Shown here: positions 1-9,275 of the stretch, piece by piece
Layout: each line of letters begins with the position of its first letter
How positions within the stretch are numbered: position 1 is the first letter of the stretch
Assembly (NCBI GenBank): GCA_902533625.1
Contig: CACAMI010000009.1
Location: 1 to 63,834, forward strand
Origin: an uncultured Alphaproteobacteria bacterium
GTDB taxonomy: Bacteria; Pseudomonadota; Alphaproteobacteria; Rhodobacterales; Rhodobacteraceae
Direction: 5' to 3'
DNA length: 63,834 nt
The notes under the pieces: model-generated
The model's database searches: none
Told to the model about the DNA's origin: nothing
Seen by the model: the letters and a program-made list of their open reading frames with translations, nothing else
Position numbers and translations under genes: made by a program

Positions 1-471
1 TTTCTACATGCCGCTGAAGGGTCTGCCGAAAGTGTAATAAGGTCCAAGCCTGATGTATTCAACCACAATGTTGAAACTGTGCCATCAAAGTATTTAATGG
101 TAAGGCCTGGTGCCCGGTATTTTTCTTCTTTAAGGCTTCTTCAATTTGTAAAGGAGTTAGATGATAATATCTTTACTAAATCCGGATTAATGGTTGGAAT
201 GGGGGAAACACATGACGAACTTTTCCAGGTTATGGATGATTTAAGGTCAGCAAATGTTGATTTTTTAACTATTGGGCAATATCTACAGCCGACACCAAAG
301 CATTATCCGGTAAATCGTTTTGTTGATCCAGAGGAATTTAAATTGTTTGAAAAAATAGCTTATGGAAAAGGATTCTTATTAGTATCATCTTCTCCACTGA
401 CTCGATCATCATTCCATGCTGACGAAGATTTTGAAAAGTTATCTAAAATGCGACAGTTAAAGTTTTCCTAA
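1..471 (+). CDS. lipA: Lipoyl synthase, C-terminal part (cut by window edge)
   Basis: Radical-SAM enzyme that inserts two sulfurs into protein-bound octanoyl groups to make the lipoyl cofactor of 2-oxoacid dehydrogenases and the glycine cleavage system. The frame is open from the first base, so only about 156 C-terminal residues are present and the CX3CX2C radical-SAM motif lies outside the window. Family signatures seen are [42 protein letters not shown] and the final SPLTRSS. The RSS serine region is known to help hold the auxiliary iron-sulfur cluster. An internal ATG at 79 is not the true start. The COQ10-like gene follows after 15 bases, so the two are probably co-transcribed. Confidence 0.96.
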   Translation, partial: FLHAAEGSAESVIRSKPDVFNHNVETVPSKYLMVRPGARYFSSLRLLQFVKELDDNIFTKSGLMVGMGETHDELFQVMDDLRSANVDFLTIGQYLQPTPKHYPVNRFVDPEEFKLFEKIAYGKGFLLVSSSPLTRSSFHADEDFEKLSKMRQLKFS

Positions 472-486
472 TAGCCGGAATTTAAC

Positions 487-936
487 ATGACTGTGCATAA
501 AGAAAATAAATTTCTCCCTTTTAAGCCCGAACAACTATATGCAATTGTCTCTGATATAGAATCTTACCCCATATTTTTACCTTGGGTTTCTAAGGCGATA
601 ATTGATAGCAATAAAACTTTTCACGAAAAAGCCAAAATTACATTGGAGGCTGAGATTTTTGTTAAATTCAATCTTGTTAGGGAAAATTTTAGATCTAAGG
701 TTACTTTGGATTCGGAAGCTAAAAGAATATCGACTACCAATATTGACGGTCCATTTAAAAAATTAAATAATGAATGGATTTTTAAGTCCGACCAACAAGG
801 GTGTAAAGTTATTTTTGAGGTGGATTTTGAATTCAAATCTTTTATTCTGCATAGCTTGATAAACTCAATGTTTCATAAGGCAATGACTAAAGTAACTCTT
901 TCGTTTGAAAGGCGAGCCAAAGAGCTTTACTTGTAG
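487..936 (+). CDS. COQ10-type ubiquinone-binding START-domain protein
   Basis: Small START/SRPBCC-fold protein of 149 residues of the COQ10/RatA family. Family members bind ubiquinone in a hydrophobic cavity and are thought to chaperone it to the respiratory chain. Visible signatures are the N-terminal VSDIESYPIFLPW segment, the central DGPFKKLNNEW segment and a hydrophobic C-terminal helix ending in FERRAKELY. The length is normal. The gene sits just downstream of lipA, as in many alphaproteobacteria, and this order supports the COQ10 reading over the RatA toxin reading. The ATG start at 487 follows lipA by 15 bases. Confidence 0.88.
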   Translation: MTVHKENKFLPFKPEQLYAIVSDIESYPIFLPWVSKAIIDSNKTFHEKAKITLEAEIFVKFNLVRENFRSKVTLDSEAKRISTTNIDGPFKKLNNEWIFKSDQQGCKVIFEVDFEFKSFILHSLINSMFHKAMTKVTLSFERRAKELYL

Positions 937-1278
937 TATTTATGGATTTGTATGACGTTCTGAGTTATTTTTTAGATAATTTAGGGACTTTAAATATGAA
1001 TTCTATGTAGCTTAATTATTTATTTTTAATCAAATTAAATAGAATTTAGCTGAACGAAAGGTGTCTTGATTAAATTATTTGCCGCACAAGTTACTACTAT
1101 ATAGGAAAAAGCTAATGTTAAGTGACCTTATGTTAACAGCTCTAATTAAAAACTGGAATGGAAATTATTCAATTAAAGGTCGTTTAAGAAATTTTTTTTC
1201 AATAGATATCAACGCTAAACAGATGTCCATTTAATGGCATTATAATATCACTCTTTGATTCTAACCCAGATGATAAAT
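937..1278. other. 342-base intergenic region between convergent genes
   Basis: No convincing gene is present. It separates the convergent lipA/COQ10 and ispD-ispF-pgpA-pncC units. An imperfect AT-rich inverted repeat lies at 999-1006 and 1039-1046 but has no clear T-tract, so a terminator call is weak. A 34-codon frame at 1130-1234 has no recognisable family and no good ribosome-binding site. Confidence 0.5.
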
Positions 1279-1773
1279 TTATTTTATAGTAGAGCGTATG
1301 AATTCAATCAAAAGATTAAGTGCATGTTTGCAAGATTCATCTCTTACCGCATTTCTGCCTAGTGGTCCAAAATTTCTTTTTTTTGCAACGGATATGTATC
1401 TATTCGCCATACCAAACCAAACTAAGCCGACAGGTTTAGCACCTTGTGATCCTGGCCCAGCTATTCCTGTAATTGAAACAGAATATTGTGCATCAGAGTT
1501 TTTAAGACCCCCAATAGCCATTTCCTTGGCAACTTGTCTGCTAACAGCTCCGTAGCGCTGAATGGTTTTATCAGAAACTCCTAAAATTGAGCATTTGGAG
1601 GCATTTGAATACGTTATAAAGCCACGATCAAAGTATTCTGAAGATCCAGCAATTTTTGTTATCTCAAAGCTTAATAACCCCCCAGTGCAACTTTCACAAG
1701 AAACCAATTTGATGTTATTGTTTATGCATATATTTTTTAGAGAAGAATTATAATCGGCATCACTTTTTTTCAT
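1279..1773 (-). CDS. pncC: CinA C-terminal-domain protein, nicotinamide-nucleotide amidohydrolase
   Basis: Stand-alone CinA C-terminal domain (164 residues). The family deamidates nicotinamide mononucleotide to nicotinate mononucleotide in the pyridine-nucleotide salvage cycle. Visible motifs are SCESCTGGLLS near residue 26, FITYSNASKCSILGV, the YGAVSRQVA segment, and the SITGIAGPGS loop followed by KPVGLVWFG. The N-terminal MoCF-like domain of long CinA proteins is absent, which is normal in alphaproteobacteria. It is the last gene of the minus-strand ispD-ispF-pgpA-pncC operon, 8 bases after pgpA. Confidence 0.92.
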   Translation of the reverse strand: MKKSDADYNSSLKNICINNNIKLVSCESCTGGLLSFEITKIAGSSEYFDRGFITYSNASKCSILGVSDKTIQRYGAVSRQVAKEMAIGGLKNSDAQYSVSITGIAGPGSQGAKPVGLVWFGMANRYISVAKKRNFGPLGRNAVRDESCKHALNLLIEFIRSTIK

Positions 1774-1781
1774 TAATATTA

Positions 1782-2267
1782 TTACTCAGAAAATAGAAAA
1801 AATAAAATTAAAGCGGAAATTATTCCTGCTGCAATGTCATCTAAAATTACTCCCAATGGATTCTTCATATTATCAAAATAGCTGATGGGCCATGGTTTAA
1901 CTATATCAAAAAATCTAAAAAGAATAAAAGAAATTAATCCATATATGAACAACGATTTTATTTCTTGGGTAAGAGTAAAAATTGGGATCATACTTATTAA
2001 TTGGCCTAGAAATTCATCAATAATGACTTCTGCAGGGTCATGACCAGACCTTTTTGGATCACTCGTATATAAGCTGATACTAATATACGAAATGATAAAT
2101 AGTAAGATTAGAAATGATAGGAAAAGCAAAAGTGAATAGTAGTACAATAAAAATATACCAACTATCATTCCTATTAAGCTGCCAAGAGTTCCCGGTATTG
2201 GAGCCATCTTCCCAATAAAATAAAGTGTTGACAAACCTTTCACTTTTCTACCAACATCACAGTGCAA
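1782..2267 (-). CDS. pgpA: Phosphatidylglycerophosphatase A
   Basis: Integral inner-membrane phosphatase that dephosphorylates phosphatidylglycerophosphate to phosphatidylglycerol. Motifs are PIPGTLGSLIG near the N-terminus, SGHDPAEVIIDEFLGQ in the centre and RFFDIVKPWP followed by GVILDDIAAG; about four hydrophobic segments are visible. The 161-residue frame opens with an ATG at 2267 that overlaps ispF by 28 bases. A GTG at 2243 makes a 4-base GTGA overlap with the ispF stop and would give 153 residues beginning just before STLYFIGKMAP. That shorter form fits the family better, and I prefer it. Translational coupling to ispF is likely. Confidence 0.92.
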   Translation of the reverse strand: MHCDVGRKVKGLSTLYFIGKMAPIPGTLGSLIGMIVGIFLLYYYSLLLFLSFLILLFIISYISISLYTSDPKRSGHDPAEVIIDEFLGQLISMIPIFTLTQEIKSLFIYGLISFILFRFFDIVKPWPISYFDNMKNPLGVILDDIAAGIISALILFFLFSE

Positions 2268-2719
2268 AGAGCTGCAATCCCTTCTTTTCTTCCTGTAAAA
2301 CCTAACTGTTCTGTAGTTGTGGCCTTTACATTAATTCTATCGAGGGATGTGTTTAAAGTATCAGATAAAAATTGTGTCATGTCATCTGAATAATAATTTA
2401 TTTTAGGCTCTTCACAAATAATTGTAAGGTCTATGTTTGAGATTTTAAAGCCCTTCTTATCCATTTCTTCATTAGCAAATGTTAAGAAAATCGATGAATC
2501 AGCATTTTTCCATTTAGGTTCCGTTGGAGGAAACCAGGTACCAATGTCGCCTTTTCCAATGGCCCCAAAGAGTGCGTCGGTTAAAGCATGAAGAGCTACA
2601 TCAGCATCCGAATGGCCAGCGAGTTTCTTGTGAAAATCTATATTAATTCCACATAAGCGCAAAATGGTTCCGTCAGTAAATTTGTGGACATCAAATCCAT
2701 TTCCAACTCTCACATCCAT
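2240..2719 (-). CDS. ispF: 2-C-methyl-D-erythritol 2,4-cyclodiphosphate synthase
   Basis: MEP-pathway enzyme of isoprenoid precursor synthesis that cyclises CDP-methylerythritol 2-phosphate, releasing CMP. The full family pattern is present in 159 residues: the zinc-binding GFDVHKF near residue 8, the GHSDADVALHALTDALFGA block and GDIGTWFPP. The C-terminus carries NVKATTTEQLGFTGRKEGIAA. Many alphaproteobacteria fuse IspD and IspF; here they are separate proteins whose genes overlap by 10 bases with ispD upstream, so they are still expressed together. Confidence 0.97.
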   Translation of the reverse strand: MDVRVGNGFDVHKFTDGTILRLCGINIDFHKKLAGHSDADVALHALTDALFGAIGKGDIGTWFPPTEPKWKNADSSIFLTFANEEMDKKGFKISNIDLTIICEEPKINYYSDDMTQFLSDTLNTSLDRINVKATTTEQLGFTGRKEGIAALCTVMLVEK

Positions 2720-3402
2720 ATCTTACTAACCTTCTCTGCAAAAGTTAAATCCTCTGGGGTTGTCAATTTAATGTTAATTGGATCTCCTAAGATACCAGAT
2801 ATTTTTAGTTTGTGACTTTGCGCAATTGAAATATCATCCAAATGTGTTTCGTTATTATCTTTGTACAACTTTTTAATTTGTTCGAAGTAAAAACCCTGGG
2901 GAGTTTGAGCCCTAAAAAGTAAATCTCTCGCAGGACCCTTGTTAAACGAATTTTTGCTTTTATACCATAGTGCATCTGAAATAGGTATTTTGGGAAAAAC
3001 AGCGTCTGCTTTCTCTAGTTCAGAAAATAATCTTGTTATCAAGTCTTGAGTAATAAATGGCCTGGCGGCATCATGTATCAATATTTTGTCAGTTTTATTA
3101 AATAGCATATTTTTAAAACTTTTTAGTCCATTTGATACTGACTCAGTCCGGCTGTTTCCTCCTAACGCAAATGGTAGCAGCCTTCTATCTTTGACTCTTG
3201 AGGCAATCTTTCTGTACATTTCTATATGAGATTTCGATATTACTACTCTTAGGAAATTTACTTCACTACTCTTTAAAAAAGCTTCAATAGTCATTAACAA
3301 TATTGGTTTCTCTCCAATTCTTATATATTGCTTGGGTGTGCTAGTATTCATCCGTTTACCACTACCTCCTGCAACTATAAGAACCAATTTTTTTTCAACC
3401 AT
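2710..3402 (-). CDS. ispD: 2-C-methyl-D-erythritol 4-phosphate cytidylyltransferase
   Basis: Transfers CMP from CTP to methylerythritol 4-phosphate, the third step of the MEP isoprenoid pathway. In 230 residues, the nucleotide-binding N-terminus VAGGSGKRM followed by TPKQY, the ILIHDAARPFI segment and the C-terminal TTPEDLTFAEK are all present. The product feeds the pathway that IspF, encoded immediately downstream with a 10-base overlap, completes one kinase step later. The 86 bases upstream are shared with the divergent dusB gene and must hold the promoters of both units. Confidence 0.96.
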   Translation of the reverse strand: MVEKKLVLIVAGGSGKRMNTSTPKQYIRIGEKPILLMTIEAFLKSSEVNFLRVVISKSHIEMYRKIASRVKDRRLLPFALGGNSRTESVSNGLKSFKNMLFNKTDKILIHDAARPFITQDLITRLFSELEKADAVFPKIPISDALWYKSKNSFNKGPARDLLFRAQTPQGFYFEQIKKLYKDNNETHLDDISIAQSHKLKISGILGDPINIKLTTPEDLTFAEKVSKIWM

Positions 3403-3488
3403 ATTGAAATACTTTCTATAATTAAATTGTTCTAGTAAGAGTTATACTTTAAAAATAAGAATGCGATATATTTTTTTTGATGTGAAAA

Positions 3489-4460
3489 TTGATTAAACTG
3501 GGACAACACACTATTAATAATCCAATTTTTTTAGCTCCAATGGCTGGAATTACTGATCTTCCTACTAGAAGAATAATGGAGAAATTTGGCGTTGGGCTTT
3601 CCTTTTCTGAAATGATTAACGCCAAGAGTCTCGACAACGGTTCAAGCGGCACTCTAAAAAAGTTACAAGATCATAGACTGAAATCAAATTCTGTTTTTGC
3701 AGTTCAATTGGCTGGAAATAATTGCGAAGAACTTAAAATAGCCAGTAGAATTGCCTGTGATCAAGGAGCAGATTTAATTGATTTTAATTTGGGATGTCCA
3801 GTGAAAAAAGTGGTAAATGGATATGGAGGCTCCTCACTTCTGAAGGATATTGAGTTAGTAAAAAGGTTGATTTCTGCAATCTTGGAATCAGTTAAAGTAC
3901 CTGTAACCATAAAATGTAGATTGGGTTGGGATAAGAATTCACTCACTGCACCAGAGATAGTAATGAGTGCTGAAAGATTGGGGGTATCACTTGTATCTAT
4001 TCACGCTAGGACGAGGGATCAGTTTTTTAAAGGTCTAGCAAACTGGGATTTTGTAAAAAGGATAAAGGAAAAAGTCAAAATTCCTTTAATAATTAATGGT
4101 GATATTTTATGCGAAAAATCGGCTATAAAGGCTTTAAAGGATTCTGACTGCAACGGGATAATGATTGGTAGGGGGCTAATGGGAAATCCCTGGTTGATAA
4201 AAAAGTTATCAAAGAACGTGTTCAATATTGAGTCAGAAAGGAATGATGCTGTCAGTAAAACCTCCATACTCGAGGAACATGTGGAGGGTATCTATAGTTT
4301 TTATGGTACAAAGTTAGGTAACCTTAAAGCCAGAAAACACATCAAATGGTACCTTAATAATTTTAGTATACCAGACCGTTTTCAAAAGGAAATTTTAAAT
4401 TGTACAGAAAAAAGTAAACTATTTAGTTTATTTAGAGTTTTAAAAATATATGAGAATTAA
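3489..4460 (+). CDS. dusB: tRNA-dihydrouridine synthase B (NifR3 family)
   Basis: FMN-dependent reductase that makes dihydrouridine in the tRNA D-loop region. The TIM-barrel signatures are APMAGITDLPTRR, the FNLGCPVKKV loop with the catalytic cysteine, VTIKCRLGWD, SIHARTRDQ, LIINGDI and GIMIGRGLMGNPW, in 323 residues. The start is TTG at 3489, which begins exactly at the family's usual N-terminus (IKLGQHTINNP). It is the first gene of the nifR3-ntrB-ntrC-ntrY-ntrX series and overlaps ntrB by 11 bases, the standard alphaproteobacterial arrangement. Confidence 0.95.
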   Translation: MIKLGQHTINNPIFLAPMAGITDLPTRRIMEKFGVGLSFSEMINAKSLDNGSSGTLKKLQDHRLKSNSVFAVQLAGNNCEELKIASRIACDQGADLIDFNLGCPVKKVVNGYGGSSLLKDIELVKRLISAILESVKVPVTIKCRLGWDKNSLTAPEIVMSAERLGVSLVSIHARTRDQFFKGLANWDFVKRIKEKVKIPLIINGDILCEKSAIKALKDSDCNGIMIGRGLMGNPWLIKKLSKNVFNIESERNDAVSKTSILEEHVEGIYSFYGTKLGNLKARKHIKWYLNNFSIPDRFQKEILNCTEKSKLFSLFRVLKIYEN

Positions 4461-5568
4461 ATTGGCAAAGCTTTCAGAAAAATCTTCAGAAATAAATTTT
4501 ACCACATTATGGAATTTGACGCCTTTTCCTAGCGTAGTTTTGGATAGTAATAATGTAATTATTTTGGCTAATTATGCAGCCGAAATCCATTTTTCGACGT
4601 CAATAAAAAAGTTGTTTAATCAGACATTCGATCAAGTTATTGGCAAGGCATATTTATTTGATTCATTGATTGATAGCGTTAGGGTAAATCAAGAAACGGT
4701 TATCCATTATGACCTAGACTTCACTGGGCCTTTATTTCAAAAAGTTATCCAAAATATTCGTATTATTCCTTGTGGAGAGAAAAGTGATAATGTTTTAATT
4801 GTTTTTGAAACAAGGAGCGAGATTGATAAACTGAAAAAAGTGCTTCCTTACAAGACCGCTGCAAAATCTGTGGCGGCAATGTCGTCTATGTTGGCACATG
4901 AAATAAGAAACCCGCTAGCGGGTATATATGGTGCCGCGGAATTGCTAGAGAAATCAGTCAATATTTCGGATTGTGAATTAACTGAATTAATTAAGATGGA
5001 GTCAATGAGGATAGGAAAACTTGTTGATACATTTGAGAAGTTTGGAGAAATTAAATCGTTGGACTATTCCAATTTCAATGTTCATGACGTTCTAGATAGG
5101 TCTATTAAAAGCATGGTAAGCATTTTTGGTGATGAGATGACGGTAACAAAAGATTATGACCCTTCGCTTCCTGATGTTTTTGGAGATTCTGATCAAATTA
5201 TGCAAATGTTTCAAAACATTCTAAAAAATTCCTTTGAATCTTTTGAGGGGAAAATTGGTAAAATCAAGGTTCAAACAAAGTTTAACCTTGGATTTAAAAA
5301 TTTACCTTTGGTAATTCTAATTTCAGATAATGGTCCTGGAATACCCTTGAAGCTTAGGGATCAAATATTTCAACCTTTTATTTCCTCCAAAACCCAAGGA
5401 AGTGGGCTTGGTTTATCTTTGGTTTCAAAGATAGTATCAGATCATAATGGTATAATTGACTTTGTAACAGGAGACGAGGGTACAAAATTTAGAGTTCTTT
5501 TGCCTTGGAAAAAAATAAAAAAAGGGGTTGAATCTGATTTAGAATATATGACACTAGATTCGCTATAA
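4450..5568 (+). CDS. ntrB: Nitrogen regulation sensor kinase NtrB
   Basis: Cytosolic histidine kinase/phosphatase that controls NtrC in response to nitrogen status through PII. It has 372 residues: a PAS domain (about 18-125), a HisKA dimerisation helix with the phospho-acceptor His150 in the motif LAHEIRNPLAGI, and a HATPase_c domain with the N-box FQNILKNSFESF, DNGPGIP and GSGLGLSL. There is no membrane segment, as expected for NtrB. It overlaps dusB by 11 bases and lies 21 bases before ntrC. The partner NtrC is unusual (see that entry). Confidence 0.94.
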   Translation: MRIKLAKLSEKSSEINFTTLWNLTPFPSVVLDSNNVIILANYAAEIHFSTSIKKLFNQTFDQVIGKAYLFDSLIDSVRVNQETVIHYDLDFTGPLFQKVIQNIRIIPCGEKSDNVLIVFETRSEIDKLKKVLPYKTAAKSVAAMSSMLAHEIRNPLAGIYGAAELLEKSVNISDCELTELIKMESMRIGKLVDTFEKFGEIKSLDYSNFNVHDVLDRSIKSMVSIFGDEMTVTKDYDPSLPDVFGDSDQIMQMFQNILKNSFESFEGKIGKIKVQTKFNLGFKNLPLVILISDNGPGIPLKLRDQIFQPFISSKTQGSGLGLSLVSKIVSDHNGIIDFVTGDEGTKFRVLLPWKKIKKGVESDLEYMTLDSL

Positions 5569-5589
5569 ATATTACGATTTGGAGACTTT

Positions 5590-7029
5590 TTGGAAGGCAC
5601 TATAATAATTGCAGACGACGATAAGTCGATTAGAACCGTATTAGGACAGGCCTTAACCAGGGCTGGATGTCGGGTTAAGTTAACAGGTACCATTAGCACT
5701 CTTTGGAAATGGATTGAGGATGGCGAAGGTGATGTAATAGTAGTGGATGTAATGATGCCAGATGGTGATACTCTTGATATTTTGCCAGTTTTAAGGCGAA
5801 AACGAAGTGATACACCCATTATTGTAATGTCGGCAGTAAATACTGTTTCTACTGCCGTTAGAGCAATAGATGTTGGAGCTTACGACTATCTTTCTAAACC
5901 TTTTGATCTTTCTAAACTCGTCTCGACTGTGAACATGGCCCTTAAGTCAAGGCTAGGTGGTACTAAGGCTTTGGGGTTAGAGGGTCACTCTGGTCCTGAC
6001 AGTTTCGACTCTGGTGTAGGTCAACTCAGAATTATTGGTTCGTCAGGAGTTATGCAGGATTTATATAAACAAGTAGCTAAGATCATCAACCTAAATTCTA
6101 ATATCTTAATTAATGGACAGTCTGGAACAGGAAAATCACTTTTGGCTCATTATATTCACAATTTTCGCTTTAGGGAAAATAAGCCACTCAAGGATATTAA
6201 TTTGGCTGTCATGAATGAAGTGGAAGTAGATGCAGCTATAAGAGAGCTTATCGATGATATGGAAAAAGGTTTAGACAATGTTGGAACCATATTTTTGGAT
6301 GAAATATCAAATATATCTATTAATTCGCAAAAAAAGTTGTTAGCTCTTTGTGAAGTAATAGATAGAGTGTATTCTGGTGATAATAAATTAAAAAATGGTC
6401 CCCAGATAATTACTTCAACTAGCTATAATTTAAAAGAAAAAATTCTTTTGAGCAATTTTAGAGAAGATTTATATTACCGGTTAAACGGTTTTTCATTAAA
6501 TTTGCCAACGCTAAGTAGTCGTTTAGAGGATATTCGAGAATTGGTTGATTTTTTTCTTGAAGCTGAAGGTTTTTCAGAGAAACAGTTTTCTATGGCTGCT
6601 TTGAAATTTCTCCAGAAACAAGAATGGGAAGGTAACATTCGTGAATTGAAAAACTTTACATTGCAGAGTGCTGTACTATCACCAAATATCGAAATTTCAG
6701 AGCAAGATGTTATTAAAAATTTTGAATTTAAACCAGAGTGGGTGGTTGATAATTTAGATAATAAGTTAGATGAAAAAGATACCCAGTTGTCTACTTCAAT
6801 TTATGCTCATTTAAAGAGATATTTTGAAAATCATGGAGGAGGCTTACCTGCGCCAGGTTTATATGGTAGGTTATTGAGAGAGTTGGAGTTGCCCATGATA
6901 AATATAGTCTTGCAAGCGACGAGGGGAAATCAATTAAAGGCTTCAAAACTTTTAGGTCTCAATAGAAATACACTGAGAAAGAAAATGAAAGATTTGAATA
7001 TTAAGTTTGATAAAAACTATAAGGTTTGA
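5590..7029 (+). CDS. ntrC: Response regulator NtrC lacking the sigma-54 contact loop
   Basis: Response regulator of 479 residues: receiver (1-120, phospho-acceptor Asp53 in VVDVMMPDGD), AAA+ domain (about 145-365) and C-terminal Fis-type helix-turn-helix (about 445-475). Walker A (GQSGTGKS, 176-183), Walker B (IFLDE, ending at 238) and sensor II GNIREL are intact. The GAFTGA loop, expected between the Walkers and preceded by an ELFG-like segment, is absent; residues 200-230 read instead as a charged helix. The Walker A to B distance is several residues shorter than in enteric NtrC. This resembles Rhodobacter capsulatus NtrC, which works with sigma-70 polymerase. Start is TTG with GGAG at 5581. 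Confidence 0.93.
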   Translation: MEGTIIIADDDKSIRTVLGQALTRAGCRVKLTGTISTLWKWIEDGEGDVIVVDVMMPDGDTLDILPVLRRKRSDTPIIVMSAVNTVSTAVRAIDVGAYDYLSKPFDLSKLVSTVNMALKSRLGGTKALGLEGHSGPDSFDSGVGQLRIIGSSGVMQDLYKQVAKIINLNSNILINGQSGTGKSLLAHYIHNFRFRENKPLKDINLAVMNEVEVDAAIRELIDDMEKGLDNVGTIFLDEISNISINSQKKLLALCEVIDRVYSGDNKLKNGPQIITSTSYNLKEKILLSNFREDLYYRLNGFSLNLPTLSSRLEDIRELVDFFLEAEGFSEKQFSMAALKFLQKQEWEGNIRELKNFTLQSAVLSPNIEISEQDVIKNFEFKPEWVVDNLDNKLDEKDTQLSTSIYAHLKRYFENHGGGLPAPGLYGRLLRELELPMINIVLQATRGNQLKASKLLGLNRNTLRKKMKDLNIKFDKNYKV

Positions 7030-9253
7030 GTTTGCATCAATGATGTCTAACATTGGAAAAAAATCATTTTTAAACTTTGGAGCAATTCAAAATTTACTAA
7101 AAAAGAATGAAAAATTTTTGATTTATTTTATTATTTCAGTTGGCCCATTGCTAGCCTTCATGACTTTCTTACAGTTTAAAATTTTACCTAATGAGGGAAG
7201 TAGGTTATTTGAAAATATCTTAATTTTTGACTTGTCTTATATTATTTTAGTTGCCTTATTTTTGAGCTATCGAGTAATGAGCTTGATCGGTGATCTTAAA
7301 ATGAATACTGCAGGATCAAAGCTACATTCTAGACTTTTAATTTTTACCGCATTGATCGCACTAACACCCACAATTTTTATTGCAATTTTTGCAACCATCT
7401 CTCTTAATTTTGGATTAGAAACATGGTTTTCTGATCGTGTTCATGGTGTTGTGACTAATTCCTTTAGGGCAGCCGATGCATATAAGGTGGAGCATATCCA
7501 TGATCTCTTGTCGGACACAAAGTCTTTGGCTAAAAAGATAGACAGTTCTGATACAGGTCTATTCTCAAGGTATTCTGGAAATCTCAGAGAGCTTCTCAAT
7601 ATCTCTCAAAACTCTACACTATCGGAGGCATTTTTAATTGATAATTCTGGAGAGATTCAGGAGAGAGGCATCCAAAGCTATCGGTTTTATTTTGAGAAGC
7701 CCAATGAAAGCGATATGAAAAAAGCAAGAAGCAATGAAGAAGTTTTAATATTAGATCCTGAGAATGGTGAAATACGTACAATTCACCGATTAAAAAACTT
7801 TAGCAACCGCTTTCTGTACACCTCAAGAGAAGTCGACGGTAAGATTTTTAAGTTACTTGATGAAACCTTAGAGACCGTCAACTTGTATAAAGAGGTGGAA
7901 ACACAGAGGGGACGAATTCTATTTGAATTTTCCCTGATTTACTTAGCTTTTTCAGTGGTAATTATTCTTTCGGCGTTATGGATGAGTTTAATTTTTATCG
8001 ATAAATTAATTAAGCCAATAGGCGAATTGGCATTGGCAGCTTCTCGAATTGGATCTGGAGACTTTAGTGTAAAAGTAAATCCAGGTAATAATAAGGATGA
8101 AATTGGGATGCTAGGACAAACTTTTAATTCAATGACAGAGCGCTTAAGGGTACAAAGAAGTAATTTATTGAAGATAAATTCTGAAATTGAAACAAGAAAA
8201 AATCTTTTTGAAACAGTAATTTCTGGTGTGTCAGGTGGTATCATTGGTCTTACAAAGAAAGGTATAATTGAAGTTATAAATCCTGCAGGAATTAAAATAT
8301 TAAGAATTTCAGAAGAAAATATAATTGGAAAGAATCTATCAACAATAGTTCCTGAGTTCAGTGATTTATTTAAGAAATTTTTAAAATCAAATAATAAATT
8401 TTTAAGTGAAAATATTGTTATGTCTCGTAGAGCCGACTTCGAAAACATCTTGTTTAAAATTACTGCAAGGTTTGATAATGGGAATAAATTACTTGGGTAC
8501 GTAATTAATTTTGATAATATGACAGATTTGGTTGCTGCTCAAAGGTCTTCAGCATGGGGAGAGATTGCAAAAAGGATAGCACATGAAATTAAAAACCCAT
8601 TGACGCCAATTAAATTATCTGCTGAACGTATAAAAGGTAAATTTCAGCAAAATTCAAATATCAAAATTGAAGAATTAACTCAATATTCAGATATGATTAT
8701 AAGGCAAACAGAAAGTTTAGAAAATATAGTAGAAGAGTTTTCAAAGTTTGCTAGGATGCCAAAAATAAATAAAGTAAGATCTAATTTTTCAGAAATTTTA
8801 GAGCAGACGCTAAGTCTTGAAAAAGTGGCACACCCCGAAATTTCTTATTATTTAAAAATACCAAAAAGAAAATTCTTTTGTTTTTGTGATCCTAATTTGA
8901 TGTCCCAGGCCATAATTAATATCTTAAAAAATTCTGCTGAATCTATTCAGTTGCGACAAGCTGATCCCCTAAGGAAGGTTTCAAGTCCTTCAATCCATGT
9001 TTTTCTTCAACGGTCTGGTGAATATTTGTCAATTAAGGTTCAAGACAATGGGTTAGGCCTCCCAAAGAATAAATCAAAATTGGTGGAACCTTATGTTAGT
9101 AATAAGGCAAAGGGTACCGGTTTAGGGCTTGCTATCGTAAAAAAAGCACTTTCTGATCACGAAGGCCACATAGATTTCAATGATATTATTGGTGCAGAAA
9201 ACAATGAGATTTTAGGGGCAGAGGTGGTACTATTATTACCTTATTTAAAATAG
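7007..9253 (+). CDS. ntrY: Membrane sensor histidine kinase NtrY
   Basis: Inner-membrane kinase of the NtrYX system, linked in other alphaproteobacteria to nitrogen, redox and envelope responses. The frame has 748 residues: three N-terminal membrane segments, a periplasmic sensor region, another segment near 305-330, a HAMP domain with KPIGELALAASRIGSGD, a PAS domain (about 385-500), HisKA with IAHEIKNPLTPIKLSAERI, and HATPase_c with DNGLGLP and GTGLGLAIV. The longest frame opens with TTG at 7007, overlapping ntrC by 23 bases. ATG codons at 7040 and 7043 are likelier starts. ntrX follows directly. Confidence 0.94.
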   Translation: MIKTIRFEFASMMSNIGKKSFLNFGAIQNLLKKNEKFLIYFIISVGPLLAFMTFLQFKILPNEGSRLFENILIFDLSYIILVALFLSYRVMSLIGDLKMNTAGSKLHSRLLIFTALIALTPTIFIAIFATISLNFGLETWFSDRVHGVVTNSFRAADAYKVEHIHDLLSDTKSLAKKIDSSDTGLFSRYSGNLRELLNISQNSTLSEAFLIDNSGEIQERGIQSYRFYFEKPNESDMKKARSNEEVLILDPENGEIRTIHRLKNFSNRFLYTSREVDGKIFKLLDETLETVNLYKEVETQRGRILFEFSLIYLAFSVVIILSALWMSLIFIDKLIKPIGELALAASRIGSGDFSVKVNPGNNKDEIGMLGQTFNSMTERLRVQRSNLLKINSEIETRKNLFETVISGVSGGIIGLTKKGIIEVINPAGIKILRISEENIIGKNLSTIVPEFSDLFKKFLKSNNKFLSENIVMSRRADFENILFKITARFDNGNKLLGYVINFDNMTDLVAAQRSSAWGEIAKRIAHEIKNPLTPIKLSAERIKGKFQQNSNIKIEELTQYSDMIIRQTESLENIVEEFSKFARMPKINKVRSNFSEILEQTLSLEKVAHPEISYYLKIPKRKFFCFCDPNLMSQAIINILKNSAESIQLRQADPLRKVSSPSIHVFLQRSGEYLSIKVQDNGLGLPKNKSKLVEPYVSNKAKGTGLGLAIVKKALSDHEGHIDFNDIIGAENNEILGAEVVLLLPYLK

Positions 9254-9275
9254 ATCTTGAAAAAAGGGCTGAGTG

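Noticed and set aside
1130-1234. 34-codon frame on the plus strand between the COQ10-like and pncC genes
   Set aside because: Too short, no recognisable motif and no good ribosome-binding site in AT-rich spacer DNA.
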